Positions 24,237-25,821 of a stretch of DNA of 25,821 nucleotides are shown here, piece after piece; position 1 is the stretch's first letter, and each line of letters begins with the position of its first letter. The notes beneath the pieces were generated by a model. It ran no database searches, was not told the origin of the DNA, and worked only from the letters and a program-made list of their open reading frames with translations. Source of the DNA: an uncultured Fusobacterium sp. (GTDB lineage: Bacteria; Fusobacteriota; Fusobacteriia; Fusobacteriales; Fusobacteriaceae). Made by a program: the position numbers and the translations under genes. The stretch spans positions 1 through 25,821 of the forward strand of contig UQOH01000024.1 in assembly GCA_900542625.1 (NCBI GenBank). The letters run 5' to 3'.

Positions 24237-25538
24237 TTACTCATATATCTTTCTGATTTTAGCCTCAAGTCTTGCAGGGATAACATAATTTTCATTAGAA
24301 ATATATCTAAGAGCATTAAAAGGTTTATTTTTATAAGAAGTTCTCTCTCCGTGCCTGTCGTATATTTCCTCTTCAATATCATTTTCAGCCTCAATGCAGA
24401 ATCCCAGAGAATCTTTTATCATTGAACGAATCTGTTTGTTTTTAAGGTTGGAATTTGCAATCTCCTCTTTTGTTCTCCATTTATGATTATCTTTATCATA
24501 GATAACTATATAAGGTATTTTATATAAATTTAAAAGCATAATAAACTGTGGTATGGTGCTTTTGCTTCCACATTCTATTATAGAATAATCATATTTAAAT
24601 ACTCCAAGAGCTTTTCCAAGAGCAGAGATAATAATTTTATCTGTCTGTCCCTCAACAAGAATTACTTTTTCAGCAAAGAACAGCTCGCCTCTGTCGGGAT
24701 TTATCCAGTAGTTCATATTGAAAGCTTTTATAGCATCTCCTCTGAAAATATTATTTTTTGCCTGAACAACTCTCACGTTGTTGTTTATTTTTTTAATAAC
24801 ACATATAGACTTATATTGTTTCAATCCTAAGAAACTGCTTGAATATGTTTTCAGATATATTTTTGTTCCAAGCTTTGAAAGCTTGATAAAACAGTCGTAC
24901 AGCTCTCTCCCTTTTTGCGGGTGAAGATAAAGCTCAGGATCTTCAAAAAGAATTACAGCATTTTTCAGTATAGATTCTTTCTTGGAAACAGAAACAAAAG
25001 CAATAACTTTTAAGAACTCAAATAAAAGGTTTCTGTACAGTTCAGGGTTTTTATATCCCTCATCAAGTTTTTCGTAAGCATCATAAATATAGTCTTTGAT
25101 TCTCTGCTCATGCTCATGGTCTTTTGTAAGAATATTAAAAAGGCAGGAAAAAATATTTTTACATTGCCCCTGCATATCTCCTGAAACATAAAAAAAAGGA
25201 ATTTGTGATATAAATTTTGTATATTCCTCTTTTGTTATAATTTTCCAGTTTTTAGAATTTCTCATATAATATCTGACTTCTCCCTCTGGTGAAGCAGTAA
25301 TTTTTAATTTATATCTTGTGTTTCCCTTAAAAAATATCATTTTTAAAACAGCCATTTCTGTCTGATCATAAATATCTTCTCTTTCAAGTTCTTTTCCGTT
25401 AAAGATAAAAGCAAGGCAGGAGATAATATTATTTACTCCTTCTGAACTCTGCCCAAGAAAAAGCATAAGATTTTCAAAATACAAGTCCATGTTTTTTATC
25501 TCTCTCCAATTTTTTATAGATAAGAGTTTTAGTTCCAT
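24237..25538 (-). CDS. OLD-family-like AAA/TOPRIM protein with degenerate ATPase
   Basis: The 433-residue protein looks like the OLD nuclease family: an ABC/SMC-like ATPase domain (about 1-240) followed by a TOPRIM domain (about 290-400). The opening MELKLLSIKNWREIKNMDLYF and the Walker B segment ILFEDPELYLHP (E199, D200, E202) fit. TOPRIM residues are present: Glu296 in VILVEGQTDK and Asp348-x-Asp350 in IYDKDNH. The ATPase is degenerate: the Walker A position reads GQSSEGVNN (29-37), with Val35 where lysine is needed; no SGG-type signature is visible; and the H-loop histidine is Tyr232. OLD-family proteins often act in phage defence or DNA repair, but no partner gene is adjacent. Start ATG has AAAGGAG on the - strand. 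It converges on purC. Confidence 0.8.
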   Translation of the reverse strand: MELKLLSIKNWREIKNMDLYFENLMLFLGQSSEGVNNIISCLAFIFNGKELEREDIYDQTEMAVLKMIFFKGNTRYKLKITASPEGEVRYYMRNSKNWKIITKEEYTKFISQIPFFYVSGDMQGQCKNIFSCLFNILTKDHEHEQRIKDYIYDAYEKLDEGYKNPELYRNLLFEFLKVIAFVSVSKKESILKNAVILFEDPELYLHPQKGRELYDCFIKLSKLGTKIYLKTYSSSFLGLKQYKSICVIKKINNNVRVVQAKNNIFRGDAIKAFNMNYWINPDRGELFFAEKVILVEGQTDKIIISALGKALGVFKYDYSIIECGSKSTIPQFIMLLNLYKIPYIVIYDKDNHKWRTKEEIANSNLKNKQIRSMIKDSLGFCIEAENDIEEEIYDRHGERTSYKNKPFNALRYISNENYVIPARLEAKIRKIYE

Positions 25539-25553
25539 GAAAACGCTCCTTTC

Positions 25554-25571
25554 AATAAAGATCTCTTTATT
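25554..25571. repeat. Short inverted repeat in the OLD-like gene leader
   Basis: AATAAAGA (25554-25561) and its complement (25564-25571) are separated by two bases, just upstream of the - strand gene's ribosome binding site. A two-base centre is too tight for an RNA hairpin loop, so a DNA-binding site is more likely than a terminator. Confidence 0.4.
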
Positions 25572-25590
25572 TATTTTTCCATATATGTTA

Positions 25591-25619
25591 ATATTACCTT
25601 ATACGGAGAGAAAATTCAA
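25591..25619 (-). promoter_or_regulatory. Possible promoter for the OLD-like gene
   Basis: On the - strand, TTGAAT (25619-25614) and TAATAT (25596-25591) are 17 bases apart, about 50 bases upstream of the start. Moderate match; the region is AT-rich. Confidence 0.45.
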
Positions 25620-25647
25620 AAAATTTTTTAGAAAGGAACATCAAAAG

Positions 25648-25821
25648 ATGAGAAAAATATTAGCATCAGTTTTTTTAATGGTTTTATCTATATTATGTTA
25701 CAGCAGTAATCTTCAGACAGAAAATTTTAGTGCAGAAAAAATATTTATGGAAAATATCCCTTTGGAAAAGCAGGAAACAACAATATCTGAAAGCCGCTAT
25801 TTATTTCTTTACAATAATTTT
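25648..25821 (+). CDS. N-terminus of a putative exported protein (cut by window end)
   Basis: ATG 25648 with GAAAGGAA upstream opens a frame that runs 58 codons to the window edge. The first 20 residues (RKILASVFLMVLSILCYSS) form a typical signal peptide: positive start, hydrophobic core, small polar residues. A cysteine follows the core, but SILC lacks the small residue normally at -1 of a lipobox, so a lipoprotein is uncertain. The remainder (NLQTENFSAEKIFMENIPLE and on) is not recognised. It is divergent from the OLD-like gene. Confidence 0.6.
   Translation, partial: MRKILASVFLMVLSILCYSSNLQTENFSAEKIFMENIPLEKQETTISESRYLFLYNNF

Overview
The window looks like a chromosomal segment from a Fusobacterium-type bacterium. 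The DNA is AT-rich and arginine is almost always AGA. Gram-negative lipid A genes (lpxC, fabZ, lpxA, lpxI, lpxB, an MsbA-type exporter, lpxK) sit beside proteins of a more clostridial character (PurC, TrxB). The genus is inferred from gene content and sequence style, not from a search.

Layout. Positions 1-9475 look like one dense + strand operon: the tail of an unidentified gene, pcrA/uvrD, lpxC-fabZ-lpxA-lpxI-lpxB, an MsbA-like ABC exporter, rph and rdgB, with gaps of -40 to +58 bases. A 248-base non-coding element with 15-base perfect terminal inverted repeats (9479-9726) follows, and may be a MITE. Next come hslU, without hslV beside it, and smc (11116-14631), which is broken by a single in-frame TAA at 13534-13536. 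A second + strand cluster follows: lpxK, an unrecognised 270-residue protein, a PtsN-like EIIA protein and nadD. It ends in a strong bidirectional hairpin facing trxB and a metallo-beta-lactamase-fold hydrolase on the - strand. trmL diverges from that pair.

From 19881 to 23308 lies the most interesting module: a FadL-type outer-membrane channel gene, a TetR-family regulator gene, and a FabK/nitronate-monooxygenase-family flavoenzyme gene. The promoters of the channel and flavoenzyme genes each carry two copies of the 8-base palindrome ACATATGT placed on or beside the core promoter. The flavoenzyme promoter region also has two copies of ATAACA-N-TGTTAT. This suggests an undescribed local lipid or hydrophobic-compound uptake regulon under the TetR protein.

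The right end holds purC with its own promoter and a leader containing a hairpin, a bidirectional terminator, and a - strand OLD-like TOPRIM protein. That protein's ATPase half lacks the Walker A lysine, a visible signature motif and the H-loop histidine. The last feature is the start of a putative exported protein cut by the window edge. I saw no rRNA, tRNA, CRISPR array, complete insertion sequence or prophage.
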